A stretch of DNA of 64,000 nt. Origin: Pseudomonas viciae (GTDB lineage: Bacteria > Pseudomonadota > Gammaproteobacteria > Pseudomonadales > Pseudomonadaceae). The position numbers were made by a program, and so were the translations under genes. Below, one piece after another: positions 1 through 8,817 of the stretch (positions within the stretch are counted from its first letter, which is position 1; every line of letters starts with the position of its first letter). The DNA is taken from positions 1,710,001-1,774,000 of the forward strand of contig NZ_CP035088.1 of assembly GCF_004786035.1 (NCBI RefSeq), written 5' to 3'. The notes beneath the pieces were generated by a model. The model saw only the letters and a list, made by a program, of their open reading frames with translations. It searched no databases and was not told the DNA's origin.

Positions 1-1
1 G

Positions 2-97
2 CCGGTGACGGAAGTCGCTGCGCTGTTTGTCGGCCGGGTCCCTGAAGGCGTCCTGTATTGCGTCAGGGCTGCGTTGCAGTCGGAATTCGAAGTTTGA
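2..97 (+). CDS. C-terminal end of an unidentified protein (partial)
   Basis: An open frame runs in from the left edge and ends at a TGA at 95-97, leaving about 31 residues. The fragment includes VTEVAALFVGRV and ends SEFEV. It is too short to assign to a family. The frame is open throughout and is followed by a 105-base gap before the next gene, so it is plausibly the end of a real gene. Chance cannot be excluded at this length. Confidence 0.35.
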   Translation, partial: PVTEVAALFVGRVPEGVLYCVRAALQSEFEV

Positions 98-163
98 TCA
101 ATGAGTTACGCTCCTTTAACGATTCAGTACGGGGCAAACCTTGCTTGAATCCGAAGCTCATGC

Positions 164-183
164 TTAGCTGACTAATAATTAGT
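164..183. promoter_or_regulatory. SlyA/MarR-type palindromic operator candidate
   Basis: TTAGCTGACTAA at 164-175 is palindromic in its outer bases and differs from the SlyA consensus TTAGCAAGCTAA only at three central positions. It overlaps a second palindrome, ACTAATAATTAGT, at 171-183. Both lie 20-40 bases before the start of the SlyA-like gene at 203, the usual place for an autoregulatory site. Binding is inferred. Confidence 0.5.
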
Positions 184-202
184 TTTTTCTATTTCAGATC
201 TG

Positions 203-649
203 ATGAGTTTTTATATGCCGTTAACCGATCAACACCGTTTTGGCATGCAACTGGCCCAAATGTCCCGAGGCTGGCGTGCTGAGTTGGATCGTCGCCTGGC
301 GGGGCTCGGTCTGTCCCAGGCACGCTGGCTGGTGCTGCTGCACCTGGCCCGTTTCGAACAGGCGCCGACCCAGCGCGAACTGGCCCAGAGCGTCGCCGTC
401 GAAGGCCCGACCCTGGCCCGCTTGCTCGACAGCCTGGAAACCCAGGGGTTGGTGCAGCGCCAAGCGGTGGCCGAGGATCGTCGAGCCAAGAAAATCGTGC
501 TCTGCGCACCGGCCCTGCCGCTGATCGAACAAATCGAAACCATTGCCACGCAATTGCGTCGGGAATTGTTCGAGGGCGTTGACGAGGCGGACATGCGGGT
601 GTGCATGCGTGTTCACGGCACGATCCTGGCCAACCTGGAAAAATCCTGA
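203..649 (+). CDS. SlyA-like MarR family transcriptional regulator
   Basis: This 148-residue protein has the length and layout of the MarR family: an N-terminal helix, a winged helix-turn-helix from about residue 30 to 100 (QRELAQSVAVEGPTLARLL recognition region, then DRRAKKIV in the wing) and C-terminal dimerisation helices. The RAELDRRLAGLGLSQARWLV segment is typical of SlyA proteins, which repress or derepress genes in response to small phenolic ligands. ATG 203 is followed by a second possible start at 215, and neither has a strong ribosome site. A SlyA-like box lies just upstream, suggesting autoregulation. Its targets cannot be told from the sequence. Confidence 0.85.
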   Translation: MSFYMPLTDQHRFGMQLAQMSRGWRAELDRRLAGLGLSQARWLVLLHLARFEQAPTQRELAQSVAVEGPTLARLLDSLETQGLVQRQAVAEDRRAKKIVLCAPALPLIEQIETIATQLRRELFEGVDEADMRVCMRVHGTILANLEKS

Positions 650-762
650 GGCATATCCCCGGCGCCAGACTTTTGAGATTCGGTGGTTAGCGAACTATAA
701 CCAGTACTAAGCGATCGTATTGGATGCGTTTACGCCGAAGTTGGTTCTGGTAATCGAAAGGG

Positions 763-2754
763 ATGCCCATGCTTGGAAGTTTGCAGTCCACGTTGCGCAG
801 TTGGATCAACGTGTCGGTCGTCGTGGGTGCCCTGGGGTATTCGGCTTTGGCGTCGGCGCTGGGGTTGGGGGAGATTACGCTCCATTCCGCCTTGAACCAG
901 CCGTTGCGTGCCGAAATTGCCCTGGTCGATGCGAGTGGGATTGACGAGGGCGATCTGTCGGCCAGCCTGGCGAGCCCGGACGATTTCGCTCGCGCCGGTG
1001 TCGAGCGGGTGTTCTTTCTCAATAGCCTGCGCTTTACGCCGGTGTTGCGCGGTGAACGCAGTTTCATTCGGGTGACCTCCAGCAAGCCCGTCGAGGAACC
1101 GTTCCTCAATTTCCTGGTACAACTCAATCAGCCCAACGGGCGTCTGTTGCGCGAATACACCGTGCTGATCGACCCGCCGGGCACACCGGGTATCGTGCCT
1201 GCCCGTGACGAACCTTCCGCCTCCCAGTCTTCATCGCCCCAGGCAACGCCTGCCATCAAGCCGCCGCCGGCGATACAGGGCAAGCGCTACACCGTCGTGC
1301 AGGGGGACAACCCGTGGGTTATCGCCCAGCGCCTGCATGACGCCGGCAGCAACGCTTCAGTCAACGAGTTGGTGCAAGGGATACAGGCCCTGAACCCCGG
1401 CAGCGATCGACTCTCCATCGGGCAGCGCTTACTGCTGCCTGATTCGGCCGTGCTGCCGGCACCCGCGCAAACAGCGGCAGCATCGGCTTCCGTGGCGTCC
1501 GACGAGCAATTGGCTGCCAGTCTCCTGCAAAATCAGCAGCAACAAAAAACCATCGACGAACTGCAGGCCCGGCTCCAGGCCCAGGACCAGGAAATCGCCG
1601 GCCAGCGCAAGCAGATCAGCGAATTGCAGACGCAGTTGGCCGAAGTCACCCCAGCCCCCGTTCCTGCAGAGCCGCTGCAATCGACGGCCCCCGTGTCGGA
1701 GCCGACGGTTGATGCAGCGCCGGTGACTGAACCGGTCACGGAGCCAGAGGGCATCAACTGGCTGTGGATGGCGGGGCTGGTGGGCCTGCTGGGGTTGCTC
1801 GCGCTGTTACTGTTCGTTCGACGGCGCCAGCAGCAGGCGCAAACTGATGTGGAGCCAATGCCCGGACGTCCCGAACCGATGTTGGAGGACGACATCGACA
1901 CCTATGCCCCGGCCACTGACACGCAGCCGCCCGAGGCCGCCGCGTCCTTCAACCAGGGTGACACCCCTTTGGGAGATGTGCTGGAAGGCGTCGGGATTTA
2001 CCTGACTTATGGTCGTTTCACTGAGGCGGCGGGGTTGCTGCGCGCCGCGTTGCTGGCGGAGCCGGAACGCACCGACCTGGGTCTAAAGTTGCTGGAAGTA
2101 TTGGGTAAACAGGGCGATGTCATTGGTTTCCAGGCCCAGGAGCATCATCTATTGACCCAGGGTGTCGATGCCCGAATGCTGGAGGATATTCGCGGGCGCT
2201 ATCCCAAGGTCGCTGTAATCAGCGCTCCCGTGGCGGCGACGGTAGAACCCCAGGCAATGGTTCCTGCGCCTGAGCCTGCCAGCGTGCCCGGCGATGAATT
2301 CGAGTTGAACCTCGATGCGCTGTCCATGGAGACCAACTGGGACCTGGCCGACACCGAGGATAACCTTGCTGAAAAAAATGCTGCTCCATCGCCTGCTGCC
2401 GACGCTACCGAGGGCTTATCGCTCTCAGGGTTCGACGAGTCGGACCTGCAATGGGGCGCGCCACTGGAAACCGAATCGCTGGACGACGCCTTTCTCGATG
2501 GGTTTGCCGATGAAGAGCAGTCGCTGGAACTGGAGCCACTCCCCCTCGAGTCCATGTCCTTGGAACCTGTCTCTTTCGAAACTGCTCCCTTCGAAACGCA
2601 GGCACCGGAACACTCGGTCAAACTGGAGCAGGCGCAGAACTGCATCGATGATGGCGACTTGAAAACCGCCATCACATTGCTTGAAGAGTTGCTGGAAGAG
2701 GGGGATGAGCCCCTCAAGCAGACTGCCCGGGTGCTGCTGGCCGGGATTCGTTGA
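763..2754 (+). CDS. FimV-family LysM protein
   Basis: The 663-residue protein shows the FimV plan: a signal or anchor segment (about 15-33), the conserved N-terminal domain starting LGLGEITLHSALNQPL, a LysM peptidoglycan-binding domain (about 174-226), a glutamine-rich coiled coil (about 247-293), one membrane helix (about 331-351) and an acidic cytoplasmic part ending in the conserved FimV C-terminal motif (about 620-663, LEQAQNCIDDGDLKTAITLL). FimV proteins are polar hubs for type IV pilus assembly and twitching. This one is shorter than the usual Pseudomonas FimV of more than 900 residues, so it is probably a paralogue. The ATG at 763 gives the complete N-terminus. Confidence 0.85.
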   Translation: MPMLGSLQSTLRSWINVSVVVGALGYSALASALGLGEITLHSALNQPLRAEIALVDASGIDEGDLSASLASPDDFARAGVERVFFLNSLRFTPVLRGERSFIRVTSSKPVEEPFLNFLVQLNQPNGRLLREYTVLIDPPGTPGIVPARDEPSASQSSSPQATPAIKPPPAIQGKRYTVVQGDNPWVIAQRLHDAGSNASVNELVQGIQALNPGSDRLSIGQRLLLPDSAVLPAPAQTAAASASVASDEQLAASLLQNQQQQKTIDELQARLQAQDQEIAGQRKQISELQTQLAEVTPAPVPAEPLQSTAPVSEPTVDAAPVTEPVTEPEGINWLWMAGLVGLLGLLALLLFVRRRQQQAQTDVEPMPGRPEPMLEDDIDTYAPATDTQPPEAAASFNQGDTPLGDVLEGVGIYLTYGRFTEAAGLLRAALLAEPERTDLGLKLLEVLGKQGDVIGFQAQEHHLLTQGVDARMLEDIRGRYPKVAVISAPVAATVEPQAMVPAPEPASVPGDEFELNLDALSMETNWDLADTEDNLAEKNAAPSPAADATEGLSLSGFDESDLQWGAPLETESLDDAFLDGFADEEQSLELEPLPLESMSLEPVSFETAPFETQAPEHSVKLEQAQNCIDDGDLKTAITLLEELLEEGDEPLKQTARVLLAGIR

Positions 2755-2780
2755 AGCTATGGATGGATGTTGAGTCTACT

Positions 2781-2883
2781 GGCCTCTTCGCGAGCAAGCC
2801 CGCTCCCACAGGGATTGTGGTCAATAGCAGTCATGTGAACACCGCAGGGAAATATGGGAGCGGGCTTGCTCGCGAAGGCGGCC
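2781..2883. repeat. REP doublet (inverted pair)
   Basis: Two inverted copies of the Pseudomonas REP core (GGGAGCGGGCTTGCTCGCGA and its complement) lie at about 2787-2809 and 2855-2876, and the flanks ggcct/gcggcc extend the symmetry. The pair separates the convergent fimV-like and patatin genes and may act as a bidirectional transcription stop. Confidence 0.85.
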
Positions 2884-2923
2884 TGCCAGGCTGTCAATCC
2901 TTCCCAGACAAACGCCCACTTCA

Positions 2924-5131
2924 TCAAAACGTCTGCCCCAGATTCAGATACACCGCCTGCTCATCATCATCGTTAAAGCCATAACTGAAATTCAATGGCC
3001 CCAGCGGTGTGTCAAAACCCAGGAAAATACTGGCGGCATTGATGTAGCCGCTGTCGAATTCATTGTCGTTGTTCCACGCCCGGCCGCGCTCCAGCGAGCC
3101 GCCGATGTACAACGGAAAGTCCAGCGGCAGGTAGGCTCGCGGCGTGAGCCGGCGGTAATACACGGCGCGCATCAGGCTGATGTTCTGCCCGGATATGCCG
3201 TCTTCGCGAAAGCCCGACAATTGCCGTGCCCCACCCAGTACAAAGCTCGACGTCACGACTTCGGCGGTGTCCAGGGTTCGACCGTAGCGCCCGCCCAGGA
3301 TAAAGGTGTCCGGGCCGCTGCTCAGGGCCTTGTCCAGCTTGAATTCCCACTGGCGATAACGCTCATCGGAACCCAACCCCGGTTCGTACTGGCGCCAGGT
3401 CAGGCCGATGTCTTCCCCTTCATGGGGGAAGTACACGTTGTCGAAGGAATCGAAGGAATATTTCAGCTCGTAGAAACCTTCATTGAAGTTCTCGCTGGGC
3501 TGGTCGTGATCGCCAATGCGCACATCGGCCTTGCCCCAAGTCTGGCCGACACCGAAACGGATTTCACCGCTGTTGCCGATTTGCCGGCCGACGTTGAGGC
3601 CAAAGCCATAGCGTTCGACGCGATACTGGGCCACTGGATCGTTGTCCAGGATGGATTCCACGTTCCGCGATTCAAACTGCCCATAAGGCGCGATGAAGTA
3701 GCGCGAGCCGACGTCCAACGGTTGATAGAACTCGCTGTACAACTCCTGCTTGTCGCCGATCTGAACGCGGGTCAGCCATTCGGCGCCCAGGCGATTGATG
3801 CCGTTGACCCGGTAGCTGGCGCCGAGGTTGAACGCGCTGTCGCCGCGCATGTCGTCCGACAGGCTCAGCCCCAGTCGCAGGTAATCGGTGCCGGTGCGTT
3901 TGCCCCGGGCGCTGATGACCAGCGTGTGGTCCGGGCCTTTGTGCACCACGCGGTATTGCACCTGTTCGAAGTAATCCAGGCCGTACAGGGTGCCCATGTC
4001 GGTCTGCAAGCGACCCAGGTCCAGCGGTTCGCCGATTTGCTGGCGAACGTAATAGCGAATCACGTCGTCGCCGACTTTCGAATCGTTCTCCACGCGGATC
4101 GCGGTGATGACCGGTGTGCGTTCGCTCGGGGTGCGCGCCGCCGTGAGGACGGGGTCGGCTGGCTCGGCAGGACGCAGGCGCGCCAGGCGGGTCTTGAGTA
4201 TCTGCGTGGCGCGGTAGCCGGCGTCGATCATGTCCTGGGCCCGACCGAAGTCGGTGGAGCCGAAGCTTGCCAGGGCCGGTTGGATCAGCACGTCGTCTTT
4301 CTTCAACGTCGCCAATTGTTCTTCAGAGTTGCGCCGGGTCATCAAGGTCGTCGACTGGTTCAGTACGTCGAGCACCGTCACCAGTTGCTTGCGGTTGCGC
4401 AGTGGCGTGCCGATGTCGACCACGATGGCTACATCCACGCCCATTTCCCGGGCCACGTCCAGCGGGATGTTGTCGGACATGCCGCCGTCCACCAGCAGCC
4501 GGCCGTCCAGTTCCACCGGGGCGAACACCGCCGGGATCGACATGCTGGCGCGAATGACCTTGGGCAAGTGGCCCTTGCGGAACACCACCTTTTCGCCGCT
4601 GGCGATGTCGGTCGCTACCGCGCGGAAAGGGATTGGCAATTTGTCGAAGTCGCGGGTGTCGCTGGCGTGGGCCAGCAGGCTTTCGAGCAGCAGGGCCAGG
4701 TTTTGCCCCTGGATAACCCCCAGTGGCAAGCCGAGGCTGCCGTCATCACGAAAGCTCAGTTTCTGTTTCACCAGGAAATCCCGATCATCCTGCTTGCGCC
4801 GGAACGGCACATCCTTGCGCGGCGGGGCGTCGGACAACGCCTGTTGCCAGTCGATGCCCAGGGCGAGTTTTTCCAGTTCGTCGATCTTGTAGCCCGAGGC
4901 ATACAACCCACCGATCACCGCGCCCATGCTGGTGCCAGCAATGGCGTCGATCTTGATGCCTTGCTCTTCCAGGGCCTTGAGCACGCCAATGTGCGCCAAC
5001 CCCCGCGCCGCGCCGCCGGACAACACCAGGCCGATTTTCGGGCGCGGTGCTTCGACAGTGGGCTCGTTGGCGTGGCCGAACAGGGGCAACAGCAGCAGAA
5101 GCAGGAAGGGCAGCAGGCGGCGCATCGTCAA
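2924..5131 (-). CDS. plpD: PlpD-type patatin phospholipase, type Vd autotransporter
   Basis: The 735-residue protein begins with a signal peptide (residues 1-21, ending FGHA). A patatin domain follows, with the oxyanion loop GGAARG (39-44), the nucleophile elbow GTSMG (Ser68) and the catalytic-dyad aspartate in LLVDGG (Asp215). A POTRA-like segment (about 345-415) leads into a C-terminal 16-strand-type beta barrel ending in aromatic QTF. This is the fused lipase-barrel layout of P. aeruginosa PlpD, in which the barrel exports the phospholipase A1 domain. All catalytic residues are present. A second in-frame ATG lies two codons in. It ends in a REP doublet and has no operon partner. Confidence 0.9.
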   Translation of the reverse strand: MTMRRLLPFLLLLLLPLFGHANEPTVEAPRPKIGLVLSGGAARGLAHIGVLKALEEQGIKIDAIAGTSMGAVIGGLYASGYKIDELEKLALGIDWQQALSDAPPRKDVPFRRKQDDRDFLVKQKLSFRDDGSLGLPLGVIQGQNLALLLESLLAHASDTRDFDKLPIPFRAVATDIASGEKVVFRKGHLPKVIRASMSIPAVFAPVELDGRLLVDGGMSDNIPLDVAREMGVDVAIVVDIGTPLRNRKQLVTVLDVLNQSTTLMTRRNSEEQLATLKKDDVLIQPALASFGSTDFGRAQDMIDAGYRATQILKTRLARLRPAEPADPVLTAARTPSERTPVITAIRVENDSKVGDDVIRYYVRQQIGEPLDLGRLQTDMGTLYGLDYFEQVQYRVVHKGPDHTLVISARGKRTGTDYLRLGLSLSDDMRGDSAFNLGASYRVNGINRLGAEWLTRVQIGDKQELYSEFYQPLDVGSRYFIAPYGQFESRNVESILDNDPVAQYRVERYGFGLNVGRQIGNSGEIRFGVGQTWGKADVRIGDHDQPSENFNEGFYELKYSFDSFDNVYFPHEGEDIGLTWRQYEPGLGSDERYRQWEFKLDKALSSGPDTFILGGRYGRTLDTAEVVTSSFVLGGARQLSGFREDGISGQNISLMRAVYYRRLTPRAYLPLDFPLYIGGSLERGRAWNNDNEFDSGYINAASIFLGFDTPLGPLNFSYGFNDDDEQAVYLNLGQTF

Positions 5132-5196
5132 TCTCGGGGCGGGCGATCAAAGGCGGGTATTATAGCGACGCCTTCGAACCCAGGAGTCCACCTGCA

Positions 5197-5484
5197 ATGA
5201 CCGAACACAAACCGGAAATCGTCATCACCTACTGCACCCAGTGCCAATGGTTGCTGCGCGCCGCCTGGCTGGCCCAGGAACTGCTCAGCACTTTCAGTGA
5301 TGACTTGGGCAAAGTGTCTTTGGTGCCGGGCACTGGCGGGGTATTCCACATCAGTTGCGACGGCACGCAGATCTGGGAGCGCAAGGCCGATGGCGGTTTT
5401 CCCGAGGCCAAGGTCCTCAAGCAGCGGGTCCGCGACCAGATCGACCCGCAGCGGGACCTGGGCCATAACGACCGGGTTCAGTGA
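5197..5484 (+). CDS. SelW/Rdx family CXXC protein
   Basis: This 95-residue protein begins MTEHKPEIVITYCTQCQWLL. The strand followed by CTQC (Cys13, Cys16) is the redox motif of the SelT/SelW/SelH (Rdx) family, with cysteine in place of selenocysteine. The later GGVFHISCDGTQIWERK segment and the acidic C-terminus also fit. These proteins have a thioredoxin-like fold. Their bacterial role is not settled, so only a redox function is suggested. ATG 5197 follows an AGGAG at 5182. The gene diverges from plpD and its last bases overlap the convergent EamA gene by 7. Confidence 0.8.
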   Translation: MTEHKPEIVITYCTQCQWLLRAAWLAQELLSTFSDDLGKVSLVPGTGGVFHISCDGTQIWERKADGGFPEAKVLKQRVRDQIDPQRDLGHNDRVQ

Positions 5485-6371
5485 GACGGGGCTTGGGCGC
5501 CCACCTTCGGTTTCTTTGAGCCACCGCCCAGTTGGCTCGACACGATGATCGCAACGATGATCACCACGCCGCCCAACAGCATGCGCAGCGTCGGGTTTTC
5601 ATCGAACAGCAGCCAGGCCATGGCGATGCCGTAGACCGGCTCCATGGTGAACACCACTGCCGCGGTGCGCGCTTTGATCACCGCCAGGCTGGCGACGAAC
5701 AGGCTGTGGGCCAGGCCGGTGCAGAACACGCCGAGCAAGCCGATCCACAACCAGTCGATGGGGCGAACGTCGCTCAATTGTGGCGCTGCCCACGGCAGCA
5801 GGCACAACCCGACCACCACGTTCTGGCACAGCGCGGCCTGCACGGGCGGCACGTGCGCCGAGCCGGCACGGTTGGTCAATGACAACAGGGAAAACAGCAG
5901 TCCCGAGGCCACGGCCCACAGCAGGCCAGTGGTGGCACCGCTGGCCAGGTCGAAGTCCGGCGTGACCAATACCAGGCCGATGCTCACCAGCACCACCAGG
6001 AGGATTTCATTGGCGCGGATCCGCTCGCGGAAGATCAGCCCTTCCAGCAGCACGGTGAAGGCCGGGAAGCTGGCAAAGCCCAACGTGGCGACCGCCACCC
6101 CAGCGACTTTTACCGCGATGAAGAAACTCACCCAGTGCCCGGCGAGCAACAGCCCGCCCAACAACAATCTGCGGCCGTCCTGCGCGCGGAGCCTCTGCCA
6201 GTGGGTGTTACTGGCGAACCGGGCAAAAAACGCCAGGGCCAGCACGGCAAAAAAGGCGCGACCGAACACGATGACCGTCGGCGAGGCAGCGGCGAGTTTG
6301 CCGAACACGCCGGTCAGGCCAAACATGAGTGCGCCAATGTGCAGGGCGCCGAGGGCGGTACGGGGAGTCAT
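5478..6371 (-). CDS. EamA/DMT family transporter
   Basis: The 297-residue protein is almost entirely hydrophobic, with about ten predicted membrane helices in two repeated EamA halves (first half from ALHIGALMFGLTGVFGKLAA, second from TTGLLWAVASGLLFSLLSLT). The short tail GGGSKKPKVGAQAPSH is basic. The drug/metabolite transporter superfamily mostly exports amino acids and other small metabolites, but the substrate cannot be read here. An AraC regulator lies just upstream on the same strand (92 bases away) and may control it. Confidence 0.85.
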   Translation of the reverse strand: MTPRTALGALHIGALMFGLTGVFGKLAAASPTVIVFGRAFFAVLALAFFARFASNTHWQRLRAQDGRRLLLGGLLLAGHWVSFFIAVKVAGVAVATLGFASFPAFTVLLEGLIFRERIRANEILLVVLVSIGLVLVTPDFDLASGATTGLLWAVASGLLFSLLSLTNRAGSAHVPPVQAALCQNVVVGLCLLPWAAPQLSDVRPIDWLWIGLLGVFCTGLAHSLFVASLAVIKARTAAVVFTMEPVYGIAMAWLLFDENPTLRMLLGGVVIIVAIIVSSQLGGGSKKPKVGAQAPSH

Positions 6372-6463
6372 TGCGGTCCTTGTTCAACGGTTGCGGGTCA
6401 GGGTATTGAACCGGTTGCCGGCCGTTTTTGTCTGTCGCGATCCTAGCGATTTTTAGCGCGAAG

Positions 6464-7213
6464 CTAGCGCTGGCGCCGCAGCTTGCCGGGCGAGCTGCCG
6501 AATTCACGCAGCACCGCGGCGGCGAAGGCACTCTGGGAGCTGTAGCCGACCCGATGGGCGATTTCACCGATGGGCAGGTCCGAATCGCGCAGTAACGCCA
6601 CAGCCTTGTGCAGGCGGCGGCTGCGGATGTAGTCCATCGGGGTTTGCCCACATTCGGCGACGAAGCGTGCGTGCAGGCGGGCGCTGGAGAGCCCGGCGAC
6701 TTGCGCCAGGTCCGCCACTTGCAATGGATGGGCGGCATGCTGGTCGATGTGGGCATTCAGCGCAGCGTAGGGCAGGCGCCGGCCACCGAGGGTTTTCTGG
6801 CGAGTGCCGTTGAGGCTGGCCAGAAGCAGCACCGCACCTTGCTGGGCGATCAGTGGGTCTTCCATCGGACTGCCCGCCAGCCAACTGACCAACTGGCTTT
6901 GCCCCGCATCCAAAGGCCGGCGAGCGGTGTCGTCGAGCAATCGGCGGCTGGCTTCGGCATGATCCCCCAGGGATTGCCCGACCCATTCGTCGCTGGGCAC
7001 ATCCAGCACCAGACAACGGCTGCCATGGGGGCTGCCGCAGGCGTGATGGGCACCGGCCGGCACCACCACGAAACTCTGTTGCACCACCTGGCTGCCGCGC
7101 CCTTCGACCTCGAAATCCAGCGCGCCGGACAACCCGAACACCAGTTGGGCGTGGTCATGGCTATGGACGATCAAGTCGTGGCTGTAATGGCGTAGCGTGA
7201 GGATCGGTCTCAT
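6464..7213 (-). CDS. AraC family regulator with cupin sensor domain
   Basis: The 249-residue protein has an N-terminal cupin-type fold (HDHAQLVFGLSGALDFEVEG, then VVPAGAHHACG) and a C-terminal AraC pair of helix-turn-helices (about 155-248; SSARLHARFVAECGQTPMDY, then VGYSSQSAFAAAVLREFG). I chose ATG 7213, since GGGAG lies 8 bases before it. The frame stays open upstream to 7273, but that extension has no ribosome site and lengthens an already complete cupin. Such regulators often control an adjacent transporter, and the EamA gene lies downstream on the same strand. Confidence 0.85.
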   Translation of the reverse strand: MRPILTLRHYSHDLIVHSHDHAQLVFGLSGALDFEVEGRGSQVVQQSFVVVPAGAHHACGSPHGSRCLVLDVPSDEWVGQSLGDHAEASRRLLDDTARRPLDAGQSQLVSWLAGSPMEDPLIAQQGAVLLLASLNGTRQKTLGGRRLPYAALNAHIDQHAAHPLQVADLAQVAGLSSARLHARFVAECGQTPMDYIRSRRLHKAVALLRDSDLPIGEIAHRVGYSSQSAFAAAVLREFGSSPGKLRRQR

Positions 7214-7347
7214 CGCGGTCTCCCGTGTCAGGCCGCCAGCATACACCGAGGGCGTGATGCCTCGCGCTGTCATGTAACGGACTTGTGTTTGTCATGGGCC
7301 ATTAACCGCGCAAGTGCACAGTGGCGAAAACGATCAGAGGGTTGCCC

Positions 7348-8163
7348 ATGACCAGCGCCGAGCTCGCCAGACCCAGCCGCAAACAGCGTGTTCGCACCCT
7401 GTGGATTTCCGATGTGCACTTGGGCACCCGGGATTGCCAGGCCGAGCACTTGTCGCAGTTCCTCAAGGGCTATCACGCCGACAAGATCTACCTGGTAGGT
7501 GACATCATCGACGGCTGGAAGCTGCGTGGTGGCATGTATTGGCCCCAGGCCCACACCAACGTGATCCGCCGCTTGCTGACCATGAGCAAGCGTGGCACCG
7601 AGGTCATCTACGTCACCGGCAATCATGATGAATTCCTGCGGCGTTATTCGAAGCTGATCCTGGGCAATATCCAGTTGGTGGACGAGGCCGTGCACGTGAC
7701 CGCCGACGGTCGGCACCTGTTGGTGATCCACGGCGACCAGTTCGACGTCATCACCCGTTACCATCGTTGGCTGGCGTTCCTCGGCGATTCGGCCTACGAG
7801 TTCACCCTCACGCTGAACCGCTGGCTCAACCATTGGCGGGCCCGCTATGGCTACGGCTACTGGTCGCTGTCGGCGTACCTCAAGCACAAGGTCAAGACCG
7901 CTGTCAGCTTCATCAGCGATTTCGAAGAAGCCATCGCCCATGAATGTGTGAAGCGCGAGCTGCATGGCGTGGTGTGCGGGCATATTCACCATGCCGAGAT
8001 GCGCATGGTGGGCGAGGTGGAGTACCTCAATTGCGGCGATTGGGTCGAGTCGTGCACCGCGTTGATCGAGCATTGGGATGGGTCGATCGAGTTGTATCGA
8101 CTGGCGGATGCCCAGGCGCGGGAGGCACAGTTGAAGGCACTGAAAGTCGCCGAACCTGCCTGA
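7348..8163 (+). CDS. LpxH-like metallophosphoesterase
   Basis: The 271-residue protein carries all five metallophosphoesterase blocks: DVH (Asp22, His24), GDIIDGW (Asp52), GNHDE (91-95), IHGDQFD and the closing GHIHHAEM. The spacing matches the UDP-2,3-diacylglucosamine diphosphatase (LpxH) superfamily. The first block reads ISDVHLGTRDCQ, typical of the LpxH-like paralogues rather than the short canonical LpxH of lipid A synthesis, so the true substrate is uncertain. ATG 7348 follows AGAGGG, which supports it over the GTG at 7321. It lies alone between divergent and convergent neighbours. Confidence 0.85.
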   Translation: MTSAELARPSRKQRVRTLWISDVHLGTRDCQAEHLSQFLKGYHADKIYLVGDIIDGWKLRGGMYWPQAHTNVIRRLLTMSKRGTEVIYVTGNHDEFLRRYSKLILGNIQLVDEAVHVTADGRHLLVIHGDQFDVITRYHRWLAFLGDSAYEFTLTLNRWLNHWRARYGYGYWSLSAYLKHKVKTAVSFISDFEEAIAHECVKRELHGVVCGHIHHAEMRMVGEVEYLNCGDWVESCTALIEHWDGSIELYRLADAQAREAQLKALKVAEPA

Positions 8164-8204
8164 GGCCGTAGGCGCTGACGAGTGCAGGGAGAGTTTTGTG
8201 TTCG

Positions 8205-8792
8205 TCAGGTCGGTGTGTCAGCCATCGCCGCCTTGTAAATCGACTGCTTCGGCGCGGCAAATACCCTTTCCAGCATCGGCTCGAAGAAACTCAGCGGCAA
8301 AGTGTCGTACCCGGCATCGAAGGCGGCCGCGTCATACTTCGCACAAAAGTCGATGGTCGCCTGGTACTGCGGATGCTCGAAAAACTGCTCGCGCAGGTGC
8401 CGGTCCATGCCCAGGTGATGGAAGAAGTAATAGCCCTGGAAAATCCCATGCTTCTCCACCATCCACAGGTTTTCGGCGCTGACGAATGGCTTGAGGATCG
8501 CTGCGGCAATGTCCGGGTGGTTATACGAGCCCAGCGTATCGCCAATGTCGTGGAGCAGGGCGCAAATGACGTATTCCTCGTCCCGCCCGTCACGCCAGGC
8601 ACGGGTGGCGGTTTGCAGGGAGTGGGTCAGGCGATCCACCGGGAACCCGCCGAAGTCGCCGTCCAGCAACTTCAGGTGTGCCAGGATCCGGCCCGGTAAC
8701 TGCCGGGCGTAGGCGCTGAAGTCGGCCGCGATGACCGCCCAATCTTCTTGAGTGCCGTCCTGCATGTGGGTAAAGCGTGCGCGTGAGCTCAT
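8205..8792 (-). CDS. HD-domain protein, MIOX/PhnZ-like
   Basis: This 195-residue protein has an HD metal-binding domain. Visible ligands are His57 (DRLTHSLQTA), His81-Asp82 (ALLHDIGDTLG), His92 in the NHPD motif and the HH of FFHHLGMD. The surroundings (RDGRDEEYVICALLHDIGD, EKHGIFQGYYFFHHLG) resemble the mixed-valence di-iron oxygenases related to myo-inositol oxygenase and PhnZ more than the usual HD phosphohydrolases, although annotation pipelines tend to call it a phosphohydrolase. It lies 25 bases downstream of the Mpo1-like gene on the same strand, so the two are probably cotranscribed. The substrate is unknown. Confidence 0.75.
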   Translation of the reverse strand: MSSRARFTHMQDGTQEDWAVIAADFSAYARQLPGRILAHLKLLDGDFGGFPVDRLTHSLQTATRAWRDGRDEEYVICALLHDIGDTLGSYNHPDIAAAILKPFVSAENLWMVEKHGIFQGYYFFHHLGMDRHLREQFFEHPQYQATIDFCAKYDAAAFDAGYDTLPLSFFEPMLERVFAAPKQSIYKAAMADTPT

Positions 8793-8817
8793 CGATCGTC
8801 CTTTGAGGGTATGGCGA

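Noticed and set aside
3221..5200. 659-codon open frame opposite plpD
   Set aside because: It is a high-GC antisense shadow of a gene whose patatin and barrel motifs are clear; the translated product has no recognisable domain and no ribosome site.
7270..8073. 267-codon frame opposite the metallophosphoesterase gene
   Set aside because: The sense strand carries all five metallophosphoesterase motifs; the antisense product matches nothing I recognise.
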